NCBI GenBank assembly: GCA_024399115.1
Contig: JAKSHZ010000019.1
Span: forward strand, 1 to 34,063
Reading direction: 5' to 3'
Length of the DNA: 34,063 nt
Source: Bacilli bacterium
GTDB lineage: Bacteria > Bacillota_I > Bacilli_A > RFN20 > CAG-826
In this document: positions 8,478 to 16,733 of the stretch, piece after piece
How positions within the stretch are numbered: position 1 is the stretch's first letter
Layout of the letters: every line of letters starts with the position of its first letter
Translations under genes and position numbers: made by a program
Notes under the pieces: generated by a model
Told to the model about the DNA's origin: nothing
Databases searched by the model: none
What the model saw: only the letters and a program-made list of their open reading frames with translations

Positions 8478-10196
8478 GTGGCTATTTTAAATGAAGGTCT
8501 AGCGTACTTACTAGACCCAGCATTTCAAGTCGAGTCTGTTGCTGGTAAACCACTTGTAGGTGGTTACGCAGAAGTTTTTCTCGCTGGTACGAATACAAAA
8601 ATTATAACCTGTCAAGATTTCGACGGTACAAATAATTCCTTTAGGATTCCATTAAAGAATGATGGTCGAGCAGTTATTCTTGTTCAACCGCAGAATCATT
8701 ACGACATTTATTTCTACGATTCTTATGGTAATCTTGCTTTCTCTCGTTTGAATGTTATCCCAGCAGTTGGTGGCGAACTGCATCTTGAAGGCAAGAAACT
8801 TACTAACATTAAGAATGATGATGGCACTTTATCTGTCAAATTAAACGCAGCTAGTCAAAATCTAAACACATATACCATTGATAGTAATCATACACCACTT
8901 GGTGTTGAATCTCCGTTGTATTTCAAAGAAGATACTGAAGATTCTGTAATCATTGGACTTGATGAAACAGTTATTGACGAAAAGGTTAGAGAAGCAGCTA
9001 AAGGTTTTGCTACACAAGACGATATTAACCGTGCTGTTGCTGCTGAAGCTCAGATTCGTTCTACAAACGATAACGCAATTGGAACTAAAGCAGACCAAGC
9101 AAAGTCAAAGGCTGATGCAGTTGATACTTATGTAAAACAGCATGAAGCTGAATGGTCAAAAGATACAACATATACTGCTGGTGATCATATTGGAATCACC
9201 AACAATGTAATTTCAGTTACAGGTGATGTTGGTAAAACATATACTGCTGGTGCTAACATTAACATCAATGCTCAGAATGTTATCAGTGGTAAAGATTGGA
9301 CTAGTGAAATTGCTGCAGTTGAATCTGTTGCTGATAGTAAGCAAGACAAGTTAACTGCTGGTTCTAACATCAAGATTGAGAATAATACCATTTCAGTTAC
9401 AGGAGAAATGGGAAAGATCTATACTGGTGTTGGTTCAATCAATGTTGATAACACTAAGAATGAAATCTCTATTGATGATTCTGGTTATGCTAAGAGTTCT
9501 GACTTAGCAGGTAAGCAAGATAAGTTGACTGATGCTCAGTTAAGTGCCATCAGTTCAGTAAGTGGCAAACAGGATAAGTTAACTGCTGGTACTAATATCG
9601 GTATCAATGGAAACGTAATTTCTGTTACTGGTGAGCTTGGTAAAACATATACAGGCGAGAATTATGTCAATGTAAATAACAGCACAAACAAGATCGGTTT
9701 GACTGATACTGCTAAGAGCAAGCTTGATTCATTTGTTGGTGAGTTTGATCTTTCTGCTGGCAATAACATTACATTTAGAAAGTCAGGCAATACCGTATTC
9801 ATTGATGGTCAGCAAGGCGGAAAGACTTATACTGGTGTTGGATCAATCAATGTAGACAATACTAACAATCAGATTTCTATTAGCTCGTTATCATTAACCG
9901 GTAATGGTGATCTTATTACACTTACAGACGACGTTGATGAATACAGAACGGTTGTCATAAATGGTCGCGCAGGCTCTGCAAGATTCAGTAATTATGGCTA
10001 TGATGATCCTGAAGACGCTGTTGATATTGTAGGCGGTGATGTTAAAGTTCAACAAGGATACAATGGCTGGGTATCACTACAAGATACAGCTAAAGCAGTT
10101 AGTGGTAAACAAGACAAGTTGACCGATTACACTCCGTCAGTTTGGAATGCAAAGCAAGATGCTTTAGATTGGACTCCAACTATTGAGGATATCTAA
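8478..10196 (+). CDS. Tail fibre with spike-type N-terminal adaptor and KQDKL/ISVTG repeats
   Basis: A 572-residue protein with a GTG start 7 bases after AGGAGG. Residues 10-100 match the same N-terminal adaptor pattern as the 3199 tailspike (GGYAEVFLAGTNTK, a NNSFRIPL turn, HYDIYFYDSYGNL), so it probably attaches to the tail. Residues 200-500 hold repeats with the signature GKQDKLTAG..I.I..N.ISVTG..GK.YTG...I.VDN....ISI, at least three full units, typical of trimeric fibre shafts. It ends abruptly in an acidic stretch (PTIEDI). Its TAA overlaps the next ATG, so this fibre and the next protein are co-translated. Confidence 0.82.
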   Translation: MAILNEGLAYLLDPAFQVESVAGKPLVGGYAEVFLAGTNTKIITCQDFDGTNNSFRIPLKNDGRAVILVQPQNHYDIYFYDSYGNLAFSRLNVIPAVGGELHLEGKKLTNIKNDDGTLSVKLNAASQNLNTYTIDSNHTPLGVESPLYFKEDTEDSVIIGLDETVIDEKVREAAKGFATQDDINRAVAAEAQIRSTNDNAIGTKADQAKSKADAVDTYVKQHEAEWSKDTTYTAGDHIGITNNVISVTGDVGKTYTAGANININAQNVISGKDWTSEIAAVESVADSKQDKLTAGSNIKIENNTISVTGEMGKIYTGVGSINVDNTKNEISIDDSGYAKSSDLAGKQDKLTDAQLSAISSVSGKQDKLTAGTNIGINGNVISVTGELGKTYTGENYVNVNNSTNKIGLTDTAKSKLDSFVGEFDLSAGNNITFRKSGNTVFIDGQQGGKTYTGVGSINVDNTNNQISISSLSLTGNGDLITLTDDVDEYRTVVINGRAGSARFSNYGYDDPEDAVDIVGGDVKVQQGYNGWVSLQDTAKAVSGKQDKLTDYTPSVWNAKQDALDWTPTIEDI

Positions 10197-10921
10197 TGAT
10201 TATTAGTTCAACATCTGGACATGCATGTGAGGATACACAACATAAGTATCCTTATATACACGATGGACATTTGCTTCGTTTGAAGTTCAGTCAAAATGTA
10301 TATGAACTTTTAACACAAACAGATGGACATGGAACATTACAGGCAACAAAGACAAGTGGTCTGCCTGGTGATTCAGTAACATTAAATCCTATTCCAAATG
10401 ATAAGTATACATTCAGTGGTTACCAATCAACTGGTTGTACTATCAATGGAAATACTTTGACATTTGGTTCACAGGACTGTACAGCAAAAGCTACATTCTA
10501 TAAAGAACCTGAAGAAATACTAGTAGGTCCTATAACCGGCGGTTTCAATATGTACAATAGAAATGGCGCAGTTGTTGGATCTGCTTCAGGTACAAGTAAT
10601 TATCTTGAACCAATAGTAAATGTTGGTAATAATGAATTCGTTCGTATAACTGATATTGCTGTTTGGTATGTGCCATCATCTACAGCAAGTGTGCATTATT
10701 TCAATGTGTACAGCGGCGAATCATTACCAACTATTGCTAGCTTTAGTACAAGATATGAAAGATACAGTAATTATGGAATGTCAGTACGACCTGAGCAAGA
10801 GTTATCTGGAACTGGCACACGTTGGAAATTTGATTGTGTTGATGCTAGAACTGATAACAGATACATAAATGGAACACCGTACTTTGCATCATGGTCAGGC
10901 AATCTTTATAGAATTGAATAA
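10196..10921 (+). CDS. Fibre-associated protein with InlB B-repeat-like domain
   Basis: A 241-residue protein coupled by one base to the fibre before it. Residues about 36-103 show the divergent InlB B-repeat pattern: G.L.A....GLPGDSVTL.P.P...YTFSGY..TG..I.G...TF.....A.ATF. This beta-grasp module is common in bacterial surface adhesins. The C-terminal 130 residues are strand-rich with aromatic residues and have no recognised domain. It is likely a receptor-binding or decoration protein of the fibre. A related module occurs in the 12657 protein. Confidence 0.65.
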   Translation: MIISSTSGHACEDTQHKYPYIHDGHLLRLKFSQNVYELLTQTDGHGTLQATKTSGLPGDSVTLNPIPNDKYTFSGYQSTGCTINGNTLTFGSQDCTAKATFYKEPEEILVGPITGGFNMYNRNGAVVGSASGTSNYLEPIVNVGNNEFVRITDIAVWYVPSSTASVHYFNVYSGESLPTIASFSTRYERYSNYGMSVRPEQELSGTGTRWKFDCVDARTDNRYINGTPYFASWSGNLYRIE

Positions 10922-10932
10922 GAGGTAAAAGA

Positions 10933-11793
10933 ATGGCAAACAAATTTACAGGTATTACAAGTGCTGGTGTGAATGTTCCTGTCTATGATAAGGAAGCACA
11001 TCAGGCACTTGGTAATGTTTACACAAAGAGCGAAGTTGATACTGAGCTCAACACAAAGCAGGATAACCTTTCAACTGAACAGTTATACAACATTGACCAT
11101 GCTTTGACTACTTCTGCTGGACTGGCAAGTGAAGCATGGGTTAATGACCAAGGCTTTGCTAAGGAATCTGATATTCCTACTACGGCTGGTTTGATGGAAG
11201 AATCTAAACTAAACATCGACAGCAATCACATCACTGCTTATAACGGTATTCCGTTTAGTGCTCAAGGTGGTGGTGGCGCTACATACGAAGGCATTGCTCC
11301 GATCGTCGTAGATAATACTGAAAACAAGATTAGTGCTAATTCATTTGAAATTGAAATGATGCAGGTAGACCATGATGACACATTGGTTCATACATCAACT
11401 ACTGACAAATATGTATTAGGTGTAAACACGGAAAAGCTTGACACCAAGACTTTACTATTTAGTGCGAATAATCCAACAAGTTCATGTACTTTATCAGACA
11501 ATCTTTCTAATTATGAACAGGTAAAGATCATGTTCAGCATCAACGGCAACTGTCAGATAAATGAATTCTGTGCAGATCTAACTGACATTCATAAGAACAT
11601 TGTTACTTTTGGTAACGCAACTGATTCATTTGGTTGGGGTAAACAGAATCTAAAGTTCGAAGATAATAAGATTACTGTTACATCTGCATGGGCATTTACT
11701 GGTTTAACTGCAAACAATTATGACCAGAATAACAACCAATATGCTATGAATAGTATTGGCGCTATCTGGGGTATCAATCGCAAGGAGGCTTAA
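10933..11793 (+). CDS. Fibre-like protein, short shaft plus C-terminal knob
   Basis: A 286-residue protein with AGAGGT before ATG. The N-terminal 110 residues carry the fibre-shaft vocabulary (YTKSEVDTELNTKQDNLS, SDIPTTAGL) and a GGGGATYEGIAPIVVDNTENKIS unit like those of the 8478 and 13946 fibres. The C-terminal half is a strand-rich domain. A Ser/Thr-rich segment at 170-185 separates the two. It probably forms a second, shorter fibre or a fibre tip. No enzymatic motif is seen. Confidence 0.68.
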   Translation: MANKFTGITSAGVNVPVYDKEAHQALGNVYTKSEVDTELNTKQDNLSTEQLYNIDHALTTSAGLASEAWVNDQGFAKESDIPTTAGLMEESKLNIDSNHITAYNGIPFSAQGGGGATYEGIAPIVVDNTENKISANSFEIEMMQVDHDDTLVHTSTTDKYVLGVNTEKLDTKTLLFSANNPTSSCTLSDNLSNYEQVKIMFSINGNCQINEFCADLTDIHKNIVTFGNATDSFGWGKQNLKFEDNKITVTSAWAFTGLTANNYDQNNNQYAMNSIGAIWGINRKEA

Positions 11794-11795
11794 AC

Positions 11796-12647
11796 ATGGC
11801 AGGTTTACTTACAAATGGTTTTTATGCATTTAAAGTAGGTGAAGATCCATCTACTGTGTATGACGTAGCTGCATATGATAATCAGAACAATGTAATTGCT
11901 GGCATTAAGAAAAACAGCGGCATCTATTATTATGAATTCTCTGGTTATAGAAACATTGATAAGATTACGTTTTATAATGATAATGTTTTAAATGGATACG
12001 GCATGTTTACTTATTGCCAACAAAATCCTGCGCTAACTGCTGTACCTTCCGAATTTAAAAATATGTCAGCTGCTGCTCGTTGTTTCTATCAATGTATAGA
12101 TTTAAATCATGTGCAGAAAAATTGTTTTCAAAATCTAAAAACTGACAGTAATTATATGTTTGCTAATTGCGTTAACCTTACCAGTGTTGATTGTACGTTT
12201 TCAGCGATGACCGACAATTTTGCGTATTCATTTCAATACTGTACAAATATAACAAGTTTACCGGATAACATGTTAAATAACTGTGGATCAGCAGCTGCTA
12301 GCTATTTAGGTCACACATTTGAACATTGTCACAGACTCACTACATTGCCAAAAAATAGTTTCAATGCAGTAACTGGAATGTATGGCACATTTTACAACTG
12401 TAGTGGTTTACAAGATATAAGTAACATAACATCGTGCTTCGCTAATGCCAAAAGTGCAGCAGCTGGTTCACACGCGCCTTTCTATAACTGTAAGTCAGTT
12501 ACAAGTGAACTTATACCTGTTATAGACTACTTTAAAACCAAATCTGTACCATTATCTGCTGGCTCTGCACATATATTTTCTGCTATGACTGCTGCTGCTG
12601 ATTATACTACAGTCAAGAATTCACCTACATATTCTGGCTGGGTTTAA
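11796..12647 (+). CDS. BspA/DUF285-like leucine-rich repeat adhesin of the phage tail
   Basis: A 283-residue protein with AGGAGG before the ATG. It carries seven repeats with the core (M/T/S/C)F..C...L(T)..(L/V)(P), with cysteines at residues 74, 100, 125, 149, 178, 202 and 232, spaced 24 to 30 residues. Examples are MFANCVNLTSV, SFQYCTNITSLP and TFEHCHRLTTLP. This is the repeat grammar of BspA-type (DUF285-like) surface proteins, which mediate adhesion in host-associated bacteria. The last 25 residues (AADY...P...WV) resemble the end of the next protein. Flanking fibre genes point to receptor recognition. There is no signal peptide. Confidence 0.75.
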   Translation: MAGLLTNGFYAFKVGEDPSTVYDVAAYDNQNNVIAGIKKNSGIYYYEFSGYRNIDKITFYNDNVLNGYGMFTYCQQNPALTAVPSEFKNMSAAARCFYQCIDLNHVQKNCFQNLKTDSNYMFANCVNLTSVDCTFSAMTDNFAYSFQYCTNITSLPDNMLNNCGSAAASYLGHTFEHCHRLTTLPKNSFNAVTGMYGTFYNCSGLQDISNITSCFANAKSAAAGSHAPFYNCKSVTSELIPVIDYFKTKSVPLSAGSAHIFSAMTAAADYTTVKNSPTYSGWV

Positions 12648-12656
12648 GGAGCATGT

Positions 12657-13568
12657 ATGAAAAGTTTTATTAGTGAAGACAACTACATTATTACCAATTC
12701 TAATATACCACTTGCTACAAATTCATATAAAGAATATGTAGTTAATGTTGTTCCTAATGAGTTAGGTAAGGTTAATGCATCACCAACTGCTGGTTTACCA
12801 GGTACTACAGTAACATTATCATATGATAGTGAAAACTTTTTTAAACAGTATGAACTTTCAGGTTCGATTTTTGAGACGGATAATACATTTAAAATTGGCT
12901 TTACTAATCCAATCGTTGATGGCGTTTTTGTTGAAAAACCTGTTGTTCCTGCGTATGAAGGATTTACCATAAGTGCTAATCAAAGATTCAGCGCCATTTT
13001 TGATCCTGCACCAAGCATAACTAAAAACGATTTTGCGTGGAACATTAACCAGCTTGATGGTTCATTCACAGCAAAACGCGGTAGTTTTTCATTTACGCCG
13101 TCAGATTGTTGGATACATTATGCACCAAGTGCTGGAATTTATCAATGTAAAGTTGATAGATCAGTGTGGGAAACTTATTCAGCGAAAAGTGCATGTGGTA
13201 ACCAGAACTATGGCACATCTATTTCAGCAAATCCTAATTTAAAAATCAGTTTGCTGTCTATTGATTTTGCGTTAAAACAGCGACTATATTCAGCAGCAGC
13301 ATCATTTACAGCTGATAAAGGTAGTGGAACATGGATGCATAAACGTTTATATGATGTTCCACAGGCATCATATAACATTCATAACTATGATAACTTAACA
13401 AGTGTTTCCGGTCTTTTCAGTGGTGCGCCAATCACCGGTTCTATAGAACCGTTCATCCTCGCCATGAACGCGTTAAAACCTGGTATAATTACTACCGCAT
13501 GTTTTAGAGGATGCACAAGTGCAGCTGATTATTCATATTGTTTAACAGCCTATCCTTCATGGTTTTAG
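12657..13568 (+). CDS. Fibre-associated protein with InlB B-repeat-like domain
   Basis: A 303-residue protein with TAAGGAG before the ATG. Residues 26-94 match the InlB B-repeat pattern (NELGKVNASPTAGLPGTTVT, then a F.QYELSG turn and VDGVFVEK), as in the 10196 protein. The rest is strand-rich, and the C-terminal 60 residues (NLTSVSGLF ... ACFRGC ... AADY ... YPSWF) echo the leucine-rich repeat protein just upstream, suggesting that segments have been exchanged between them. Codons are more A/T-rich than in the coat gene. Probable adhesin; function inferred from position. Confidence 0.62.
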   Translation: MKSFISEDNYIITNSNIPLATNSYKEYVVNVVPNELGKVNASPTAGLPGTTVTLSYDSENFFKQYELSGSIFETDNTFKIGFTNPIVDGVFVEKPVVPAYEGFTISANQRFSAIFDPAPSITKNDFAWNINQLDGSFTAKRGSFSFTPSDCWIHYAPSAGIYQCKVDRSVWETYSAKSACGNQNYGTSISANPNLKISLLSIDFALKQRLYSAAASFTADKGSGTWMHKRLYDVPQASYNIHNYDNLTSVSGLFSGAPITGSIEPFILAMNALKPGIITTACFRGCTSAADYSYCLTAYPSWF

Positions 13569-13592
13569 ATAAATAATTCGAGGTAACAATTC

Positions 13593-13934
13593 ATGGAATC
13601 AACATTAGCATCATTGATACCAACATTAGGCGGTCCGGCAATCGCACTTATCGTTGTGATCTATCTTTATCTCAAAATCACAAGTCAGAGAAAGGCTACT
13701 GCTATTGAACGAGATAAAGACTCACAAGAGCTACACGATAAGATTCTTAAACACGATTTTGAAATTACGAATATCAAAGGCGATTTTGCTCAGCAAAGAA
13801 ATGTCAACGACGATCTTAACAAACAGATCGTTGAGTTGAGCAAAGCCGTAGCTCAATTCTCTGTAGCTGTGGAAACACTGACTCAGGCAGTCGCTGAGTT
13901 AAAACAAGATATTCGCGACATGCGTAATAAGTAA
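13593..13934 (+). CDS. Holin-like protein: one membrane helix plus coiled coil
   Basis: A 113-residue protein with CGAGGT before ATG. Residues about 13-29 form one hydrophobic helix (GGPAIALIVVIYLYL), preceded by a short polar N-terminus and followed by basic residues. Residues 40-111 are an uninterrupted coiled coil with heptads of Val/Leu/Ile. A single N-terminal membrane helix with a long cytosolic coil is known among small phage lysis or membrane proteins, so a holin or holin partner is the best guess. It lies between fibre genes with no endolysin beside it, so the assignment is tentative. Confidence 0.5.
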   Translation: MESTLASLIPTLGGPAIALIVVIYLYLKITSQRKATAIERDKDSQELHDKILKHDFEITNIKGDFAQQRNVNDDLNKQIVELSKAVAQFSVAVETLTQAVAELKQDIRDMRNK

Positions 13935-13945
13935 AGGAGATATTC

Positions 13946-16723
13946 ATGGCAGTTATTCTATCAAGAAATGGAGTTCTGTTAGGCACAGGTGGCGGTGGTT
14001 CAGGTGTGAACTATACAGCTGGTAAAAACATTGACATTACAGATGGCGTTATCAGTACTGAAGGCACAATCTATTTTGATACCAATGAAGGCGAAAAGAT
14101 CGTTGTTCGTGATTTAACTGGTTCTGCTATTGGTGAAATTGTCCTAGGGAGTGAGGGAGTAGGCGACAGAGCTTATTTCCATAGTTATGATCTTGAACAT
14201 AATCGGTACCAGTTCACAGTTGATTCTAAAGGCTTCGTTCTAACAGATTCTGATGGCAATGAAGTAACATTGAACGGTGAAGATCTTGTCATCAATGGTC
14301 ATTCTTTCATTGAACTGTTCAACAAAGTAGATTCTATTGATGTATCAAAGATCCACGAATACACTGGTATTGCCCCAATTACAGTTGACAACACAAACGA
14401 TACCATTTCTATTGATGACTCTGATTATGTAAAGCAAGGTGAACTAGAAGATGCACTTGAAGGTAAGCAGGATAAACTTCGTGCAGGTGACCACATTGAA
14501 ATTACAAGTGACAATCTTATTTCCGTTACTGGTACACTTGGTAAGGTGTACTCTGCTGGCGATCAGTACATCAATGTAGACAATGATAATGATACAATTT
14601 CTTTAAACGATGAAAACCTTGCTAAGCAGTCAGATCTTGAAGGTTTAGTTTCTACTGAAGAACTGAACAACTATTACACAAAGGATGAAGTCTATAACAA
14701 GACCGAAGTTGATGATAGAGATACAATCATTGACAATCGTATTACTACTGAAGTCAACAACATCAATGCTAAGTTAGACGGTCTTCATAACACTGAAGTT
14801 GCATCAACGAATGAATCAGTTACAATCTCTGTTACTACTGGTGCAGATGGTACAAAGTACTATGACTTGTCTGTTGCTGGTGGCGAAGGTGGTGACACTG
14901 CAGTTCAAGGCATTGCTCCAATTAAGGCAGAACTTGTCGGCGAACGTACATATCAGATTTCCATTGATGATTCCAAGTACGCAACTAAAACTGAATTGCT
15001 TTCCAAGCAAGATAAGTTGAAAGAAGGCGACTACATTGATATTCAGAATGATGGCACTATCACAGTTACAGGTCTTCAGCCTGCTGGTGATTATGCTACA
15101 AAGACTGAACTGACTGAAGGTTTGAATGGTAAGCAGGATACATTAACTGCTGGTGATAAGATTTCCATTGAAGGCAATGTTATTTCTGTCACTGGAGATA
15201 TTGGTAAGACTTATACTGGTCAGGCACCAATCCAAGTTAATGATACTGTAATTTCCATTGATGATTCTAATTATGCAACCAAGGATGAACTTGATGGTAA
15301 GCAAGATACATTAACATTTACTTATAACACTAACAATGAAATTACAAAAATCAACGGTAAAGATATCGTTGACAATGATACGACATACACTGGTTCTCAT
15401 CCTATTCAGGTCAATGGCACAGTTATTTCCATTGATGATTCTAATTACGCAACAAAGGCAGAAGTTGCTGGTAAACAGCCAGTAGGCGATTACGCAACTC
15501 ATTCTGATTTGGAAAATGCCGTTGCTGGTAAACAGGATAAGTTGACTGCTGGTGATTACATTGACATTACTTCTAATACAATTTCAGTTACAGGTCTTCA
15601 GCCTGCTGGTGATTACGCAACTAAAGATGATCTTGAAGATTATCAACCTGCTGGTGATTACGCTACACGTCAGGAACTTGATGAAGAAGTTCAGTCTCGT
15701 CAGACAGGCGATGAAAATCTTCAGACACAGATTAACAACAAGCAAGATCAGTTGACTGCTGGTTCTCACATCAGTATCAACAACAATGTAATTTCTGTTA
15801 TTGGTGAACTTGGTAAACAGTATACTGGTGTTGCTCCAATTAAAGTTGACAACAGCACGAATAAGATCTCCATTGAAATGGGTGACCAGTATACATTCGT
15901 ACCTGGTGAAAACATTGAGTTCGTAGACAATACTACTGATAAGATCGTTACTATCAATGGACTTGGTGGCGGAATCACTCCAGTGTATAATAATGGGTTA
16001 GCAGATCATGATGTTGCATCTGTTAAGTACTTTGATGGAATGGCTGGTAATAGCGTTCTAACTTTGAATACAAATGATGGACTTACTGGCCAATACTCGC
16101 TCATTAAGAGTTCTTTGCCTGCTGGTTTCGTATGGAATCAAAGCGCTGGTCTGCTTCAAAGTAAAGCACCAACAGGCGATGGTCTATACGGCGTTAAAAG
16201 GAATGGTGACTTCGAAGAAATCAAATCATCTACACCTACAATAGTTTCATGTTGGGATTTCTTGTCAGACTTATTGCCAGCAAATAGAGGAATCACAAGA
16301 CAAGACAGTTATGAAACAACTCTTATGCCATTTGGTAATAAGTACGGTAATGGTTTTACTATTCCTGCACATGCTAAAGTTCAAATAACTGTTGGCACTG
16401 AGAATGGTACAAAATTGCTTTGGCAAAGAGCTACATCTGATGCTTCATTGATGTTCAGTTTTGATATGGGACTTAACACTAATAAGGTCGTTAATAAATC
16501 TTATGGAGTTGTTGAATGGAATATTCCAGCATTGTCAACTGATACATCTTACTATGCAACATGCACGCCGACAACATTCTATTTTGAAGTTGGAGATACA
16601 GCTGTTAACTCCAACGAACTATTTAGATTCACTCAGAATGGCCTAGCATATGATAGTGCTGGTACTGGGCAGGTTTCATTCAGAGCTAATAGACTTAGTA
16701 TCTATGGTATGTATTGGGTATAA
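13946..16723 (+). CDS. Long tail fibre with repeated shaft modules
   Basis: A 925-residue protein with AAAGGAG before ATG. After a Gly-rich start (GGGGSG) it is built of repeating modules: KQDKL.AGD.I.I..N.ISVTG..GK.YTG..PI.V....ISIDDS.YATK.EL..., interleaved with LQPAGDYATK.(D/E)L units. At least five N.IS/TVTG units are visible between 14450 and 15900. Residues about 660-925 form a non-repetitive C-terminal knob ending SIYGMYWV, probably the receptor-binding tip. There is no spike-type N-terminal adaptor, so attachment may be through another fibre. Confidence 0.8.
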   Translation: MAVILSRNGVLLGTGGGGSGVNYTAGKNIDITDGVISTEGTIYFDTNEGEKIVVRDLTGSAIGEIVLGSEGVGDRAYFHSYDLEHNRYQFTVDSKGFVLTDSDGNEVTLNGEDLVINGHSFIELFNKVDSIDVSKIHEYTGIAPITVDNTNDTISIDDSDYVKQGELEDALEGKQDKLRAGDHIEITSDNLISVTGTLGKVYSAGDQYINVDNDNDTISLNDENLAKQSDLEGLVSTEELNNYYTKDEVYNKTEVDDRDTIIDNRITTEVNNINAKLDGLHNTEVASTNESVTISVTTGADGTKYYDLSVAGGEGGDTAVQGIAPIKAELVGERTYQISIDDSKYATKTELLSKQDKLKEGDYIDIQNDGTITVTGLQPAGDYATKTELTEGLNGKQDTLTAGDKISIEGNVISVTGDIGKTYTGQAPIQVNDTVISIDDSNYATKDELDGKQDTLTFTYNTNNEITKINGKDIVDNDTTYTGSHPIQVNGTVISIDDSNYATKAEVAGKQPVGDYATHSDLENAVAGKQDKLTAGDYIDITSNTISVTGLQPAGDYATKDDLEDYQPAGDYATRQELDEEVQSRQTGDENLQTQINNKQDQLTAGSHISINNNVISVIGELGKQYTGVAPIKVDNSTNKISIEMGDQYTFVPGENIEFVDNTTDKIVTINGLGGGITPVYNNGLADHDVASVKYFDGMAGNSVLTLNTNDGLTGQYSLIKSSLPAGFVWNQSAGLLQSKAPTGDGLYGVKRNGDFEEIKSSTPTIVSCWDFLSDLLPANRGITRQDSYETTLMPFGNKYGNGFTIPAHAKVQITVGTENGTKLLWQRATSDASLMFSFDMGLNTNKVVNKSYGVVEWNIPALSTDTSYYATCTPTTFYFEVGDTAVNSNELFRFTQNGLAYDSAGTGQVSFRANRLSIYGMYWV
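15071..15640 (+). repeat. Internal near-identical repeats in long fibre gene
   Basis: Segments that open with GGTCTTCAGCCTGCTGGTGA recur at about 15071 and 15594, and ATTTCCATTGATGATTCTAA recurs at 15251 and 15425. Similar units occur in the fibre gene at 8478. They encode the shaft repeats and could recombine. Confidence 0.8.
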
Positions 16724-16733
16724 GAGGTAATTC

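Noticed and set aside
14450..15900. Regular repeats that might suggest a CRISPR array
   Set aside because: The repeats are in frame inside a fibre gene, unequal in length, and encode shaft modules.
13946..16723. Diversity-generating retroelement acting on the fibre genes
   Set aside because: No reverse transcriptase gene and no template/variable repeat pair were seen.
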